This document shows, piece after piece, positions 20,191 to 29,478 of a stretch of 64,000 bases of DNA. A model generated the notes under the pieces. It saw only the letters and a list, made by a program, of their open reading frames with translations, made no database searches and was not told the DNA's origin. The translations under genes and the position numbers were made by a program. How positions within the stretch are numbered: position 1 is the stretch's first letter; every line of letters starts with the position of its first letter. This stretch comes from an uncultured Arachnia sp. (GTDB lineage: Bacteria; Actinomycetota; Actinomycetes; Propionibacteriales; Propionibacteriaceae), in assembly GCA_947493995.1 (NCBI GenBank), contig CANLTJ010000002.1, positions 423,269 to 487,268 on the forward strand. Reading direction: 5' to 3'.

Positions 20191-23100
20191 TCAACTGGCG
20201 GCCGGCGAACTGTCAGACTCCAGGAGACCGCGGATGTCGTCGGCCGAGAGCGGGGCAGCGACGTCGGAGTTCCGGCCGACGACGGCGTCGAAGAGATCCC
20301 GCTTGCGCTCCTGCAGTGCCACCACCTTCTCCTCGATGGTGTCCGCGCTGACGAGCCGGTACACGTTGACGTGCTTGTCCTGGCCGATGCGATGGGTCCG
20401 GTCGATGGCCTGGCTCTCCGCGGCAGGGTTCCACCACGGATCGAGGATGAAGACGTAGTCCGCCTCCGTCAGGTTCAGCCCGAAGCCGCCGGCCTTGAGG
20501 CTGATCAGGAACACCGGTGCTTCACCCTCACGGAAGGCCTCGATCCGTTCGGGGCGGTTGCGGGTTCGACCATCCAGGTACTCAAACGCAATGCCCTCGT
20601 CGACGAGCCGGTCCTTCACGAGCGCGAGGAATCCGGTGAACTGGCTGAACACCAAAGCCCGGTGACCGCCGCCCTGCACCTCACTCATCAGCTCCAGCAG
20701 GGCGTCGATCTTCGCGGAGGTGGCCGGGTACTCCGGGTCCACCAGCGACGGCGCAAGACTGAGTTGCCGGAGCAGCGTCAGGGACCGCAGGATCGTGATG
20801 CGGTTGCGGTTCATGTCCCCCACGAGGCCCAGCACCTTCTGCCGTTCGCGCGTGAGGTGCCGATCGTAGAGCTTGCGATGCGCCGAAGACAACGGCACGG
20901 GCACAATCTGCTCCTGCTTGTCCGGCAGTTCCGTGGCGACGGTGGACTTGGTGCGTCGCAGGATCAGAGGTCGCGTCCGACGGTGCAGCCGGGCCAGCAC
21001 ATCGGCGTCGCCGCCCTCGATGGGCTTGCGATACACGTCCGTGAAGCGCTTCGGATCCGGGAAGAGACCGGGCGCCGTGATCGACAGCAGCGACCACAGG
21101 TCCATCAAATTGTTCTCCAGCGGCGTGCCGGTCAGGGCAATCTTGACGCGTGCCCGCAACCGTCGCACTGCCTGGTACGCCTTGGACGCCGGATTCTTGA
21201 CGAACTGCGCCTCGTCGAGGAGCACGGCCGACCAGTCGTGCTCGAGGTAGGCATCGGCCTCCAGACGCAGCAGCGTGTAGGACGTCAACACGACGTGTGC
21301 ACCGTCGATGACCTCGGTGAGCGGTACGCCGCGCCGCTTCTGCGTGCCGTTGACGGCGACCACCTTCAGCTCAGGCGTGAAACGTGCAGCCTCCGACTCC
21401 CACGTTCCGATCACCGACGTGGGGGCCACCACGAGCAACGGCCGATCCAGCTCTCCCGCCTCCAGCGCACGCTGCGCCATGGCCAGCGACTGAAGTGTCT
21501 TGCCGAGCCCCATCTCATCGGCCAGAATCCCGCCCAACCGAGTGCGCCACAGGAAGCTGAGCCAGGCGAAACCCTCCCGTTGGTACGGCCTCAGCTGTGC
21601 GGCCAGTCCCGCTGGCGGTTCCAGCTCAGCCAGTTCCGTGTGATCGAGCAGCGCCCCCACAGCCGACTGCCATGCCAGGGATTGTTGCCGCACAACGCCC
21701 AGCTCAACCAGTTCCTGCCACAGCCCCGCATGCTCGGGGCGCAGACGAAACGTGCCTCCCTCATGATCGACGAGAGTCCGCGCCTCCTCGATCAGGGTGC
21801 GCAGCAGCTCCAGCTCCGGGGCATCCAGCATGAACCACGTACCGGAATCGAGGATGAGGTGGTCCTCACCGGCGGCCAGAGCCTGGAACAGGGGTGTCAG
21901 CGGCACCTTCTCTTCGGCGACGGTGATGTCGACGTCGAGGTCGAACCAGTCCCCCTGCCTGGAGTCATCCAGGTTGACGGAGATGACCGGCGCCTCGTCG
22001 GCACGCTGGAAGGTGGGGGCGTCATGCAAAGTCGTGACAATCACGTCGTCGCGCTGCTCCAACGTGGGGATCACCTCGTTGACGAACTCAATCAGCTGGC
22101 GCCCTGTGACTGTGCCCTCGCGGAGAACGGGGCTGCCCTTCTCATCGGTCCCCCTCCATGCGCCTGCGGGAACGCTGGCCGTCAGCTCCAGCTCCGCTGC
22201 GGGATTGCGCAGCGGGGGTTCGGACTGAGTGGGCTGCGCGGGAAGGTCTTGCACCAGGTTGTCCAGCGTGTAGCGAAACCCCCACCGCACGTGCGCCGAG
22301 TGTTTGTCGTAGCTCACCCTGCACAGAAGGACCGGCGGTTGCGGTTCGGGAAGGACCACGTCGTCGGGGACGGTGACCGTGAAGCGCTCCTTCAATCGAG
22401 GCAGATATCCGGTGGCAAAGATCCCGATGTCGCTGGGCGGGATGGTCATTCCGCCGGCGACGAACAGATTGTGCTCCGACTCCGACAAGGCATGGGCCAG
22501 CGGAGCCAGGAGGAAGCGCTCCGCAGTACGTATCGCAATGCCGTGGGCCGGTGAGCCGAGCAGGTCTCGGCGTTGGAATCGGAACTGCTCCGAACCCAGC
22601 TCCACCACGGGCGTGAGTTCCAGGGACTCCACAGTCTTCTCGAGCTTCAGTGTCAGCTCGGCCTTCTCGATCAGCTCTGGCGGCGGCAGGGGGGAACGGT
22701 TGGGTCCGTCTCCCGCCACGAGGACCACTCCGGCGGCGACGGCGCGGTGGAGCAGATCCCATACCACCGGCTGGGCAGCGCCGAGTCTCACGGCGGTGCT
22801 GGAACCGAAGTAGTAATCGTTGCGCGTGGCGTCCCGCAGCGCATTGATGATCTCCAGTTGCACCGGATCCAGTCCTGCCCGGCTGTATCGCAGATCGTTC
22901 CACGAGGCACCGGACTTGACCCAGCGCCCCTTGCCCATTCGCAGTGGCCGCATCGCTGGTCCGCCACCGTCGTCGTCGATCTGCAGCGCGAGGCCCGTGC
23001 CACGCGCCCCCGGCGACGAGATCTGCAGCATGGGATCCAGGGCACGACGCCACTCAGGCACGGTACGGCGCGTCTGGGTGGCGCGCGCGTGGGACAACAG

Positions 23101-23379
23101 TGCCGCCGCATGTTTGCACGCATACCCCACGGGGCACGCGCAGACTGACGTCATGAAGCGGACCTCGGAATCCCGCACCACCGACACCCGGTAGGACCTG
23201 TACCCGGAGCCACGCACCTGGGCGGATATCAGCTTCTCCGCGGTCAGGATGCTCCCCACGCGGTTCTCCGATGCGTACTCGACGCCCCGCTCGTAAGTCG
23301 AGGCGCCGAAGAATCGCACGAGATCGGCTTCAGTGGGTTCGAGCACCCACGCTGGGTAGTTCGTCATTCTCGTCTGCAT
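20191..23379 (-). CDS. SWIM zinc-finger SNF2-family DEAD/DEAH helicase
   Basis: 1062 aa. A SWIM zinc motif CxCx5CxH is at C80, C82, C88, H90. A long middle region (DUF3670-like SNF2-associated segment is likely) leads to the ATPase: motif I ADEMGLGKT near residue 615, motif II LLDEAQF near 720, motif III ALTGTPLEN, and the helicase C domain with FSQFTGFLALVKD, SLKAGGFGLNLTEADYVFILDPWWNPAAESQAIDRTHRIGQ. Such HepA/RapA-related SNF2 proteins move on double-stranded DNA and remodel bound proteins; bacterial substrates are largely unknown. It lies between dnaN (165 bases upstream of its start) and recF, on the same strand, an unusual place. ATG 23379 or Met5 may be the start. Confidence 0.93.
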   Translation of the reverse strand: MQTRMTNYPAWVLEPTEADLVRFFGASTYERGVEYASENRVGSILTAEKLISAQVRGSGYRSYRVSVVRDSEVRFMTSVCACPVGYACKHAAALLSHARATQTRRTVPEWRRALDPMLQISSPGARGTGLALQIDDDGGGPAMRPLRMGKGRWVKSGASWNDLRYSRAGLDPVQLEIINALRDATRNDYYFGSSTAVRLGAAQPVVWDLLHRAVAAGVVLVAGDGPNRSPLPPPELIEKAELTLKLEKTVESLELTPVVELGSEQFRFQRRDLLGSPAHGIAIRTAERFLLAPLAHALSESEHNLFVAGGMTIPPSDIGIFATGYLPRLKERFTVTVPDDVVLPEPQPPVLLCRVSYDKHSAHVRWGFRYTLDNLVQDLPAQPTQSEPPLRNPAAELELTASVPAGAWRGTDEKGSPVLREGTVTGRQLIEFVNEVIPTLEQRDDVIVTTLHDAPTFQRADEAPVISVNLDDSRQGDWFDLDVDITVAEEKVPLTPLFQALAAGEDHLILDSGTWFMLDAPELELLRTLIEEARTLVDHEGGTFRLRPEHAGLWQELVELGVVRQQSLAWQSAVGALLDHTELAELEPPAGLAAQLRPYQREGFAWLSFLWRTRLGGILADEMGLGKTLQSLAMAQRALEAGELDRPLLVVAPTSVIGTWESEAARFTPELKVVAVNGTQKRRGVPLTEVIDGAHVVLTSYTLLRLEADAYLEHDWSAVLLDEAQFVKNPASKAYQAVRRLRARVKIALTGTPLENNLMDLWSLLSITAPGLFPDPKRFTDVYRKPIEGGDADVLARLHRRTRPLILRRTKSTVATELPDKQEQIVPVPLSSAHRKLYDRHLTRERQKVLGLVGDMNRNRITILRSLTLLRQLSLAPSLVDPEYPATSAKIDALLELMSEVQGGGHRALVFSQFTGFLALVKDRLVDEGIAFEYLDGRTRNRPERIEAFREGEAPVFLISLKAGGFGLNLTEADYVFILDPWWNPAAESQAIDRTHRIGQDKHVNVYRLVSADTIEEKVVALQERKRDLFDAVVGRNSDVAAPLSADDIRGLLESDSSPAAS

Positions 23380-23544
23380 GCTAGTTCACGCTTGCAAAGC
23401 GCGCGTGATGGGCAACGTGACCGCTTCCGCTGGAGGAGCAGCTTGGTCCGTGACGAGAAGCGGCACCCGGAAACCCGAATCCGTCTCGTTGGGGGACGCA
23501 TCTGCCTTCCGGCGGCAATCCTTCGTTCCCGAGCCGGTCGTCCC

Positions 23545-24705
23545 TCAGCTGGGCAGGCGCATCAGCATGATGACGTGGCGATAATCCAGCAGCTGATCGC
23601 CGTCCATGCTGGCGAGACCAGTGATGAGACACGGCTTGCCGGGCGCGGTGAACGCGAAGTGAGCATACGGAGCGTCGATGGAGTTCAGAGCATCCAGCAG
23701 GTAGTGCGGGTTGAAACCGGCTGCGGTGATCGACTGCTCGTCGGTGGTGACGTCGACGTCGGCCGCGATCGCCTCGGAGGCCTGCGCCTGGTCACCGGTG
23801 GCGGCTTCCAGGGCGACGTGGTCCTCGTTGATGATCATGCGCAGGGGCGTATTGCGTTCCGCAACAAGCGAGACGCGCTTCACAGCCGCAAGGAGATCCG
23901 TCGTCGAAACGCGCACCGCCACAGTGGCCTGCACATCCATGAGATGGCGCACCTTGGGGAATGCCTGGTTCAGCAGGCGCGTGGTGGCCTCGCGGGACCC
24001 CTTCACTCCTTCGCCGATGAATCCGGCCAGACCTTCACCCTCGGACTGCGTGGTGGAGAGCGACACGGTCACCTTGTCGCCCGACGTCAGTGACTTGGCG
24101 GTGTCCGACAAGACCTTGCCGGGAATCAGCACCGCGCCTTCAACAGACGGCGACGACGGCTTCCAGTTGATCTCCTTCAGCGCCATCCGGTACCGGTCGG
24201 TGGCCAGCAACGACAGATGGTCGCCGTTCATCTCGACGCGGACACCGGTGAAGACATTGAGCAGCTCATCGCGGCCGGCAGCCACCACCACTTGGGAGAC
24301 GGCCTTCTCGAACACATCGGCGGCCACCTCACCCGTCTGCGACGGCATCTCCGGCAGGCTCGGGTAGTCCTCCACGGGCAGTGTCTGCAACGTGAATCGA
24401 GCTGAACCGCAGGTCAACTCCACTTTGGAGTGATCAGCATTGAGTTCGACGGCCTTGTTCGGCAAGGAGCGGGCGATGTCGGAGAGCAGGCGTCCCGAGA
24501 CCAGCACGGTGCCCTCGTCGCTGACGTCCGCGGGAATGCTGACTTTGGCCGATGTCGTGGAGTCGAAGCTGGACAGCGTGACGGCCTCACCTTCGGCCTC
24601 AATCAGGAGGCCGGCAAGAATCGGTGCGGTCGGACGGTTCGGCAAGCTGCGGGCCGCCCAGGCCACTGCATCGGCCAGTGCATCGCGCTCCACTCGAATC
24701 TTCAC
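23545..24705 (-). CDS. dnaN: DNA polymerase III sliding clamp (beta subunit)
   Basis: 386-aa ring subunit that tethers DNA polymerase III. The N-terminus MKIRVERDALADAVAWAARSLPNRP and the closing ITGLASMDGDQLLDYRHVIMLMRLPS are typical; actinobacterial clamps end in the same (V)MPMRL-type strand. Three repeated clamp folds span the length. It is downstream of dnaA across the putative origin and starts at ATG 24705. No abnormality seen. Confidence 0.97.
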   Translation of the reverse strand: MKIRVERDALADAVAWAARSLPNRPTAPILAGLLIEAEGEAVTLSSFDSTTSAKVSIPADVSDEGTVLVSGRLLSDIARSLPNKAVELNADHSKVELTCGSARFTLQTLPVEDYPSLPEMPSQTGEVAADVFEKAVSQVVVAAGRDELLNVFTGVRVEMNGDHLSLLATDRYRMALKEINWKPSSPSVEGAVLIPGKVLSDTAKSLTSGDKVTVSLSTTQSEGEGLAGFIGEGVKGSREATTRLLNQAFPKVRHLMDVQATVAVRVSTTDLLAAVKRVSLVAERNTPLRMIINEDHVALEAATGDQAQASEAIAADVDVTTDEQSITAAGFNPHYLLDALNSIDAPYAHFAFTAPGKPCLITGLASMDGDQLLDYRHVIMLMRLPS

Positions 24706-25304
24706 GTCGTCCGCTCCTCATTGTCTGTCCGCAATTGCCTTGGTGCGTCCCGTGCGGTCGGTGCGCAGGACGCGGTTCGCGCCACAGCATACCGGCTCGA
24801 GGTTGTTGTGGCGGCCCGCGGTACAACCATGCAGCGGAAGGTACACGGGATACCCCACCCCTGCCGGGATGGAACTCGAAGCTCCCGTCATTTGTCCACC
24901 ATTGTGTGCTTCCCACTTTGAAGTTCTCAGTCATAGTTGTAATTCAGCAGTAGTCATAGGTCTTGTGGATCCTGTGGGGAACCAGCGTCACACCTTGTCA
25001 GCGTCTCGTTGGCGGTGTGGAGTGGTGGTGGAACAACCCTGAACTACACGGGGAGGATTTGTGGGGAACCCAACGCGGCGCAGCGTGGGATGGATTCGTG
25101 CACAGCCGATCCACAGGTGGGCGGGTACAACATGTGCAGAGTGAGAGATGTGCAGGTGTGAGGGAGTCGAGGTTGCTGCAACAGTCCGCTCCCCTGGATG
25201 CGGCGAAGCTGGTTCGTCATATCGCCACTCGGGACCTGCAGTGGCATTGTCCGCTGCTACACGGACGGGTGGCGCTGCGTCGTCGGCATCGGCGCCCGAC
25301 AGGC
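24706..25304. other. oriC: Putative replication origin (dnaA-dnaN intergenic region)
   Basis: 599 non-coding bases between dnaA and dnaN, the usual actinobacterial oriC position. DnaA-box-like nonamers on either strand: TTGTCCACC 24892-24900, TGTGGATCC 24964-24972, TGTGGGGAA 24973-24981, TGTGGGGAA 25060-25068 and CGATCCACA 25107-25115, each 7 to 8 of 9 matches to TTRTCCACA. A comparatively A+T-rich stretch around 24920-24965, next to the first cluster, is a candidate unwinding element. The boxes are degenerate, as is normal in high-G+C origins. It also holds the dnaN promoter. Confidence 0.75.
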
Positions 25305-26672
25305 TCAGGATTGCTTGATCCGGTTGGTGAGCTCGGTCACCTGGTTGAAGAGGTCGCGATCCACGCCCATCTTCTCGTTGATCTTGCGCACCGAGTGCAG
25401 CACAGTGGTGTGGTCTCGGCCGCCGAACTTGGCTCCGATCTTGGGAAGCGACATCTCCGTCAGTTCTCTGCATAGATACATGGCGATCTGACGAGCTGAT
25501 GCCACTGTGGCGACGCGACTGGCCCCCGTCAGCTCCTCCAACGACAAATTGAAGTAGACCGACGTGGCGTTCATGATCGAGTCCGCGTCCACACGCACCT
25601 CGCCACCGTCTCGGACGAGGTCCTTCAGGACATCCTCGGCGAGCTCGATGTCGATCTCCTGCTGATTGAGGCTGGCCAGGGCGGCGACGCGGGTGAGAGC
25701 ACCCTCAAGTTCTCGAATGTTGGTGGTGATGCGCGCCGCGATGAACTCAAGAACCTGCGTGCCGGCGGTCAGACGCTGCCAGGCGGCCTTCTTGCGGAGA
25801 ATGGCAATGCGGGTCTCGAGGTCGGGTGGCTGAATGTCGGTCATCAGGCCCCACTCGAAGCGGGAGCGAAGACGGGGTTCGAGTGCTTCCAGGAGCTTGG
25901 GCGGACGATCGGAGGTCATCACGATCTGCTTCTGCGCGTTGTGAAGTGTGTTGAACGTGTGGAAGAACTCCTCCTGCGTCTGGATCTTCGATTCCAGGAA
26001 CTGGATGTCATCCACCAGCAGGATGTCCACGTCGCGGTAGGAGCGACGAAATTCCGCCGTCCTGTTCTCCGAGATCGAGTTGATGAAGTCGTTGGTGAGT
26101 TCCTCGGTGGAGACGTACTTGACACGCAGGTTGTCGTAGTAGGAGTTCACGTAGTGGCCGATGGCATGGAGCAGATGCGTCTTGCCCAGCCCCGAGGGGC
26201 CGTACACCATCAGCGGGTTGTAGGACTTGCCCGGCTGCTCCGCCACGGCGGCTGCTGCTGCGTGTGCGAAACGGTTCGACGAACCAGCCACGAAGGACTC
26301 GAACGTGTAGCGGGGATTCAACTTGACCGGTTCGGCCCGGGGGCGGGAACGCGGTAACAGAGGTACATCCACATTGTCCGTCTCGATGACCTCGGCCACG
26401 GCCTCCGGGGTGTCAGGAACCAGAGCCGAGTCGATCATGACGGCAAGGTGGGTCGCCTGCCCCGCTTGATCGCTCAGCCGACGTTCGATCTCGCTCCTGA
26501 GCTTCGACTCGACACGCTCACGCGTCGTCTCGTCGGGGACTGCCAGCATCAGCGTCGTGCCGTGCATGGCGAGGGGCTTGGTGCGTCTGAGCCAGGCGCG
26601 GGTCGGAATATCAGCAGCATTGACGACTTCTTCCCACAGCTCAATCAGCTCAGGGGTGGGTACTTCGCTCAC
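25305..26672 (-). CDS. dnaA: Chromosomal replication initiator DnaA
   Basis: 455-aa AAA+ initiator. Domain III has Walker A YGPSGLGKTHLLHA and Walker B ILLVDDIQFLESK; sensor regions follow. Domain IV ends with the DNA-box-binding signature GAKFGGRDHTTVLHSVRKI. Domain I begins with LIELWEEVVNAADIPTRAWLRRTKP, and the disordered domain II is short, which accounts for the modest length for an actinobacterium. It is divergent from rpmH; a perfect DnaA box lies upstream, suggesting autoregulation. Confidence 0.98.
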   Translation of the reverse strand: MSEVPTPELIELWEEVVNAADIPTRAWLRRTKPLAMHGTTLMLAVPDETTRERVESKLRSEIERRLSDQAGQATHLAVMIDSALVPDTPEAVAEVIETDNVDVPLLPRSRPRAEPVKLNPRYTFESFVAGSSNRFAHAAAAAVAEQPGKSYNPLMVYGPSGLGKTHLLHAIGHYVNSYYDNLRVKYVSTEELTNDFINSISENRTAEFRRSYRDVDILLVDDIQFLESKIQTQEEFFHTFNTLHNAQKQIVMTSDRPPKLLEALEPRLRSRFEWGLMTDIQPPDLETRIAILRKKAAWQRLTAGTQVLEFIAARITTNIRELEGALTRVAALASLNQQEIDIELAEDVLKDLVRDGGEVRVDADSIMNATSVYFNLSLEELTGASRVATVASARQIAMYLCRELTEMSLPKIGAKFGGRDHTTVLHSVRKINEKMGVDRDLFNQVTELTNRIKQS

Positions 26673-27039
26673 CTGACCCCTTCCCGCTCTTGACGCTACG
26701 AGGCCAGCCCCTCGACAGATCGTTCCACATACTTTTCCACACCCGGGTACAACTTCGCACCCGGACGCTCATTCTGCACGACACCTGTGGATAAGCACCG
26801 CGCAGACCTCCGAAAGTAATGGCAGATGGCGGAGGACGCAACACCGATCACGGTTTTGACGGAGTGTCGACTGGACTACGTCGGTGTAATTTGCTCACCT
26901 CTCCGGTTGGGTTCTCATGGTTTGTCCCAACGCGTGCCGAGCGCGTATCGTTGTGAAGTCGCTGCCCTTCGGGACAGTGACCCTCACATGCTCACATCCC
27001 GGGCAAGTTCCGACCAGATTCCTCGAGGGAGTCAATCCG
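26673..27039. promoter_or_regulatory. Divergent dnaA / rpmH promoter region with DnaA boxes
   Basis: 367 bases between the two divergent starts. It holds one perfect DnaA box (TGTGGATAA at 26786-26794, reverse of TTATCCACA) and one 8-of-9 box, TTTTCCACA at 26733-26741, on the dnaA side. These would let DnaA repress its own gene or form part of the origin. The rpmH ribosome site (GAGGGA) is near 27025-27030. No coding sequence is evident. Confidence 0.7.
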
Positions 27040-27177
27040 ATGACCAAGCGTACGTTCCAGCCGAGCAACCGTCGCCGTAGCCGCACACATGGCTTCCGCG
27101 CCCGCATGCGGACCCGTGCCGGCCGTGGCATTCTCTCCTCCCGCCGCCGCAAGGGCCGCGTCGAGCTGGCTGGCTGA
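27040..27177 (+). CDS. rpmH: 50S ribosomal protein L34
   Basis: 45 aa, [19 protein letters not shown] then [19 protein letters not shown], the near-invariant L34 sequence. The track start at 26917 is upstream read-through; ATG 27040 follows GAGGGA. First gene of the rpmH-rnpA-yidD-yidC-jag-rsmG cluster, divergent from dnaA. Confidence 0.98.
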   Translation: MTKRTFQPSNRRRSRTHGFRARMRTRAGRGILSSRRRKGRVELAG

Positions 27178-27187
27178 GCCACCAGTT

Positions 27188-27538
27188 GTGCTGCCTCGCG
27201 AGCGTCGACTGAGGAATTCCGCGGAGTTCTCCGCGGTTTTCTCGTCGCGTGTGCGAGCAGCCAGCCCCAGCGTCGTCGTGCACGTGGCCCCGTCTGCAGC
27301 TGAATCACCACCCGGGTCCGTCCGGGTGGGTTTTGTTGTGTCCAGGAGTGTGGGCAATGCAGTACAGCGAAACAGGGTGAAGCGGCGCCTGCGGCACTTG
27401 GTCCCCCGGGACCGCGCGCCGTTCACGGCGGATGTCGTGGTGCGAGCTTTGCCGTCCGCGTCGCAGGAACCCGAGCGGCTGGCGCAGGACTTCTCGAGCG
27501 CATGGCGTCGAGCATTCACCAAGGCGGCCCAGTGCTGA
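27188..27538 (+). CDS. rnpA: Ribonuclease P protein component
   Basis: 116 aa from GTG 27188 (VLPRERRLRNSAEFSAVF), the typical start of RnpA; the track start at 27089 lies inside rpmH. The RNR motif RNRVKRRLRHL, preceded by VGNAVQ, is the RNA-binding signature. RnpA assists the RNase P RNA in trimming tRNA 5' ends. Ten bases separate it from rpmH, and its stop overlaps the yidD start. Confidence 0.95.
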   Translation: MLPRERRLRNSAEFSAVFSSRVRAASPSVVVHVAPSAAESPPGSVRVGFVVSRSVGNAVQRNRVKRRLRHLVPRDRAPFTADVVVRALPSASQEPERLAQDFSSAWRRAFTKAAQC

Positions 27539-27840
27539 AGTATCCGCTGATCGCGTTCGTGAAACTGTGGCGTCGAGTGATGTCGCCCAGCTACGGTGAC
27601 GTGTGCAAGTTCCATCCCAGTTGTTCCAGCTACGGTCTGCGCGCACTTGAGGTGCACGGAGGTCTGCGTGGTTCGTGGCTGATGGTGCGCCGCATCTCGC
27701 GATGCCACCCCTGGTCCATGGGCGGCGTTGACTACGTCCCCGGTACGTCGGAGGCCCGCGCGTGGGCCGAACGTGAGATGTCCACTTCCCCGCCGGGACA
27801 CCACCGTCCCGAGAATTCTGCGTCTGAGGTTGCCCCGTGA
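27532..27840 (+). CDS. yidD: Membrane protein insertion efficiency factor YidD
   Basis: About 102 aa from GTG 27532, which overlaps the rnpA stop; an ATG at 27502 would overlap more. The family core is clear: VKLWRRVMSP then CKFHPSCSSYGLRALEVHGGLRGSW and RCHPWSMGGVDYVP, with the conserved Cys residues and an amphipathic N-terminal helix. YidD is a small peripheral membrane protein that aids YidC-dependent insertion. The tail after GGVDYVP is longer than in E. coli. The stop overlaps the yidC GTG. Confidence 0.93.
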   Translation: MLKYPLIAFVKLWRRVMSPSYGDVCKFHPSCSSYGLRALEVHGGLRGSWLMVRRISRCHPWSMGGVDYVPGTSEARAWAEREMSTSPPGHHRPENSASEVAP

Positions 27841-28958
27841 TCCACCTGATGATTCCCCTACTCGCGATCTGGGACAGCATTTACGGTGCGCTGTCGACAA
27901 TGATGCAGCCCATCTACTGGGCGGTATCCGGAATCCTGGTGCTGTTCCACTCCCTGTGGTCGAACGTGTTCGATCCGGAATCGGGCGCGGCGTGGACACT
28001 GTCCATCATCTCCATGACGGTTCTCATCCGGACCCTGCTGATTCCGCTGTTTGTGAAACAGATCAACTCCGCGCGCAACATGCAGCTCCTGCAGCCCAAA
28101 ATTCAGGCGCTGCAGAAGAAGTATGGTTCGGACCGGCAGAAGCTCGGCGAGGAACAGATGAAGCTGTACAAGGAGGAGGGCGTCAACCCCGCCGCTTCTT
28201 GCGTACCGCTCCTGATACAGATGCCCATCCTGCTGGCCCTGTTCCGGGTCCTCCAAGGGGTGGCGGACAACCAGATACGTGGCAAATTCTTCCGGGACAA
28301 CCCGGATCTCGTGAGCTCCCTGCAACGGGCCGAGTTCCTGGGCGCGGGCCTGTCGGATCGACTCCCCGACGGCTTCCCACCGCTCGGCGGTACGCAAATC
28401 CTCGGTGCTTTCCTGGTGATCGCGATGGTGACAACGCTGTTTATCACGCAGCTCCAGCTCATGCGCAAGAACATGCCGCCGGAAGCGCTGACGGGTCCGA
28501 TGGCTCAGCAGCAGAAGATGATGCTCTACATCTTCCCCGTCATGTACCTGTTCTCGGGATTCATCATCCCGATCGGCGTGCTCATGTACTGGTTCACCAC
28601 GAACCTGTGGACCATGGTCCAGCAGGCGCTGCTGATCCGCAACAACCCCGCCCCCAACACTCCTGCCTACATCGACTGGGAGGAGCGAATGCGCGCCAAG
28701 GGCAAGGACCCGAAGGAAGTCCTCGCGGCCAAGCTTGCCAAGCGCAAGCGCAAGAAGAACGGGAGCGGCACCGCATCCCGCACCGTCGGCGGTGCGACCG
28801 CCGTTGCCGCCGAGGACGGAGCGGCCGAGACCTCTGCCAAGCCCTCGGTGGCTCGGCAGGAGGTCACACGCAATACTGTGCGAAACGCCAACGGAAAGAC
28901 CGTGGTTGCACGGCAGCAGCCGCGATCCACCACGCGCTCCTCACGCAAGAAGAAGTGA
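27837..28958 (+). CDS. yidC: Membrane protein insertase YidC/OxaA
   Basis: 373 aa from GTG 27837, overlapping yidD. YidC/Oxa1 inserts membrane proteins alone or with SecYEG. Hydrophobic segments sit at the N-terminus, near WTLSIISMTVLIRTLLIPLF (with the conserved hydrophilic-groove Arg), at PLLIQMPILLALFRVL, and two near the end (LGAFLVIAMVTTLFIT, MLYIFPVMYLFSGFIIPIGVLMYWFTTNLWTMVQQ). A Lys/Arg-rich tail, useful for ribosome contact, closes the protein. The coiled region LQPKIQALQKKYGSDRQKLGEEQ is typical. It lacks the large periplasmic domain of Gram-negative YidC, as expected here. Confidence 0.96.
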   Translation: MIHLMIPLLAIWDSIYGALSTMMQPIYWAVSGILVLFHSLWSNVFDPESGAAWTLSIISMTVLIRTLLIPLFVKQINSARNMQLLQPKIQALQKKYGSDRQKLGEEQMKLYKEEGVNPAASCVPLLIQMPILLALFRVLQGVADNQIRGKFFRDNPDLVSSLQRAEFLGAGLSDRLPDGFPPLGGTQILGAFLVIAMVTTLFITQLQLMRKNMPPEALTGPMAQQQKMMLYIFPVMYLFSGFIIPIGVLMYWFTTNLWTMVQQALLIRNNPAPNTPAYIDWEERMRAKGKDPKEVLAAKLAKRKRKKNGSGTASRTVGGATAVAAEDGAAETSAKPSVARQEVTRNTVRNANGKTVVARQQPRSTTRSSRKKK

Positions 28959-28971
28959 CCAGGACAAGGAA

Positions 28972-29478
28972 ATGACCAACTCCATGACTGAGACCAATCC
29001 CCCGGCCCCCACCAAGCCGAGCACCGCCGACGAGACGCTTCTCTCCGACGGCGACCTTGTCGCCGACTACCTCGAAGAACTTCTGGACATCGCCGACCTT
29101 GACGGAGACATCGAGAACTCGGTTGTCAATGGCCGGGCACACATTGTCATCGACACCGACGACGAGCGCTTCGTCGGCAAGGACGGCGAGGTGCTGGAGG
29201 CTCTGCAGGAGCTGTGCCGGCTGGTCGTCATGACGGAAACGGGAAATCGCTCCCGACTCACGCTTGACGTCGCTGGCTACCGGGAACGTCGTCGGGTCGA
29301 GCTGGTGGCGTTGGCCAAGGATGCTATCGCGGAGGTGTCTGAGACCGGGGAAAGTGTCCGGATGGCGCCTTTGAATGCCTACGAGCGCAAGATTGTCCAC
29401 GATGAGGTGGCCGCGGCAGGTCTGGTCAGCGAGTCCGAGGGTGAGCCACCGAACCGCCGCGTGATCGTCACCAAGTGA
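28972..29478 (+). CDS. jag: Jag/KhpB-like RNA-binding protein (KH-R3H)
   Basis: About 168 aa from ATG 28972 behind an AAGGA; the track start at 28735 is inside yidC. The KH-like part includes VNGRAHIVIDTDDERFVGKDGEVLEALQ, with the G-x-x-G-like KDGE, and the R3H domain holds NAYERKIVHDEVAA. Jag/KhpB binds RNA with KhpA and affects cell shape and division in firmicutes; in actinobacteria it stays in this yidC cluster. Its stop overlaps the rsmG GTG. Confidence 0.92.
   Translation: MTNSMTETNPPAPTKPSTADETLLSDGDLVADYLEELLDIADLDGDIENSVVNGRAHIVIDTDDERFVGKDGEVLEALQELCRLVVMTETGNRSRLTLDVAGYRERRRVELVALAKDAIAEVSETGESVRMAPLNAYERKIVHDEVAAAGLVSESEGEPPNRRVIVTK

Noticed and set aside
20119-22554. 811-aa plus-strand ORF opposite the SNF2 helicase
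   Set aside because: Antisense shadow; His/Gln/Arg-rich composition and no recognisable domain, whereas the minus-strand gene has full helicase motifs.
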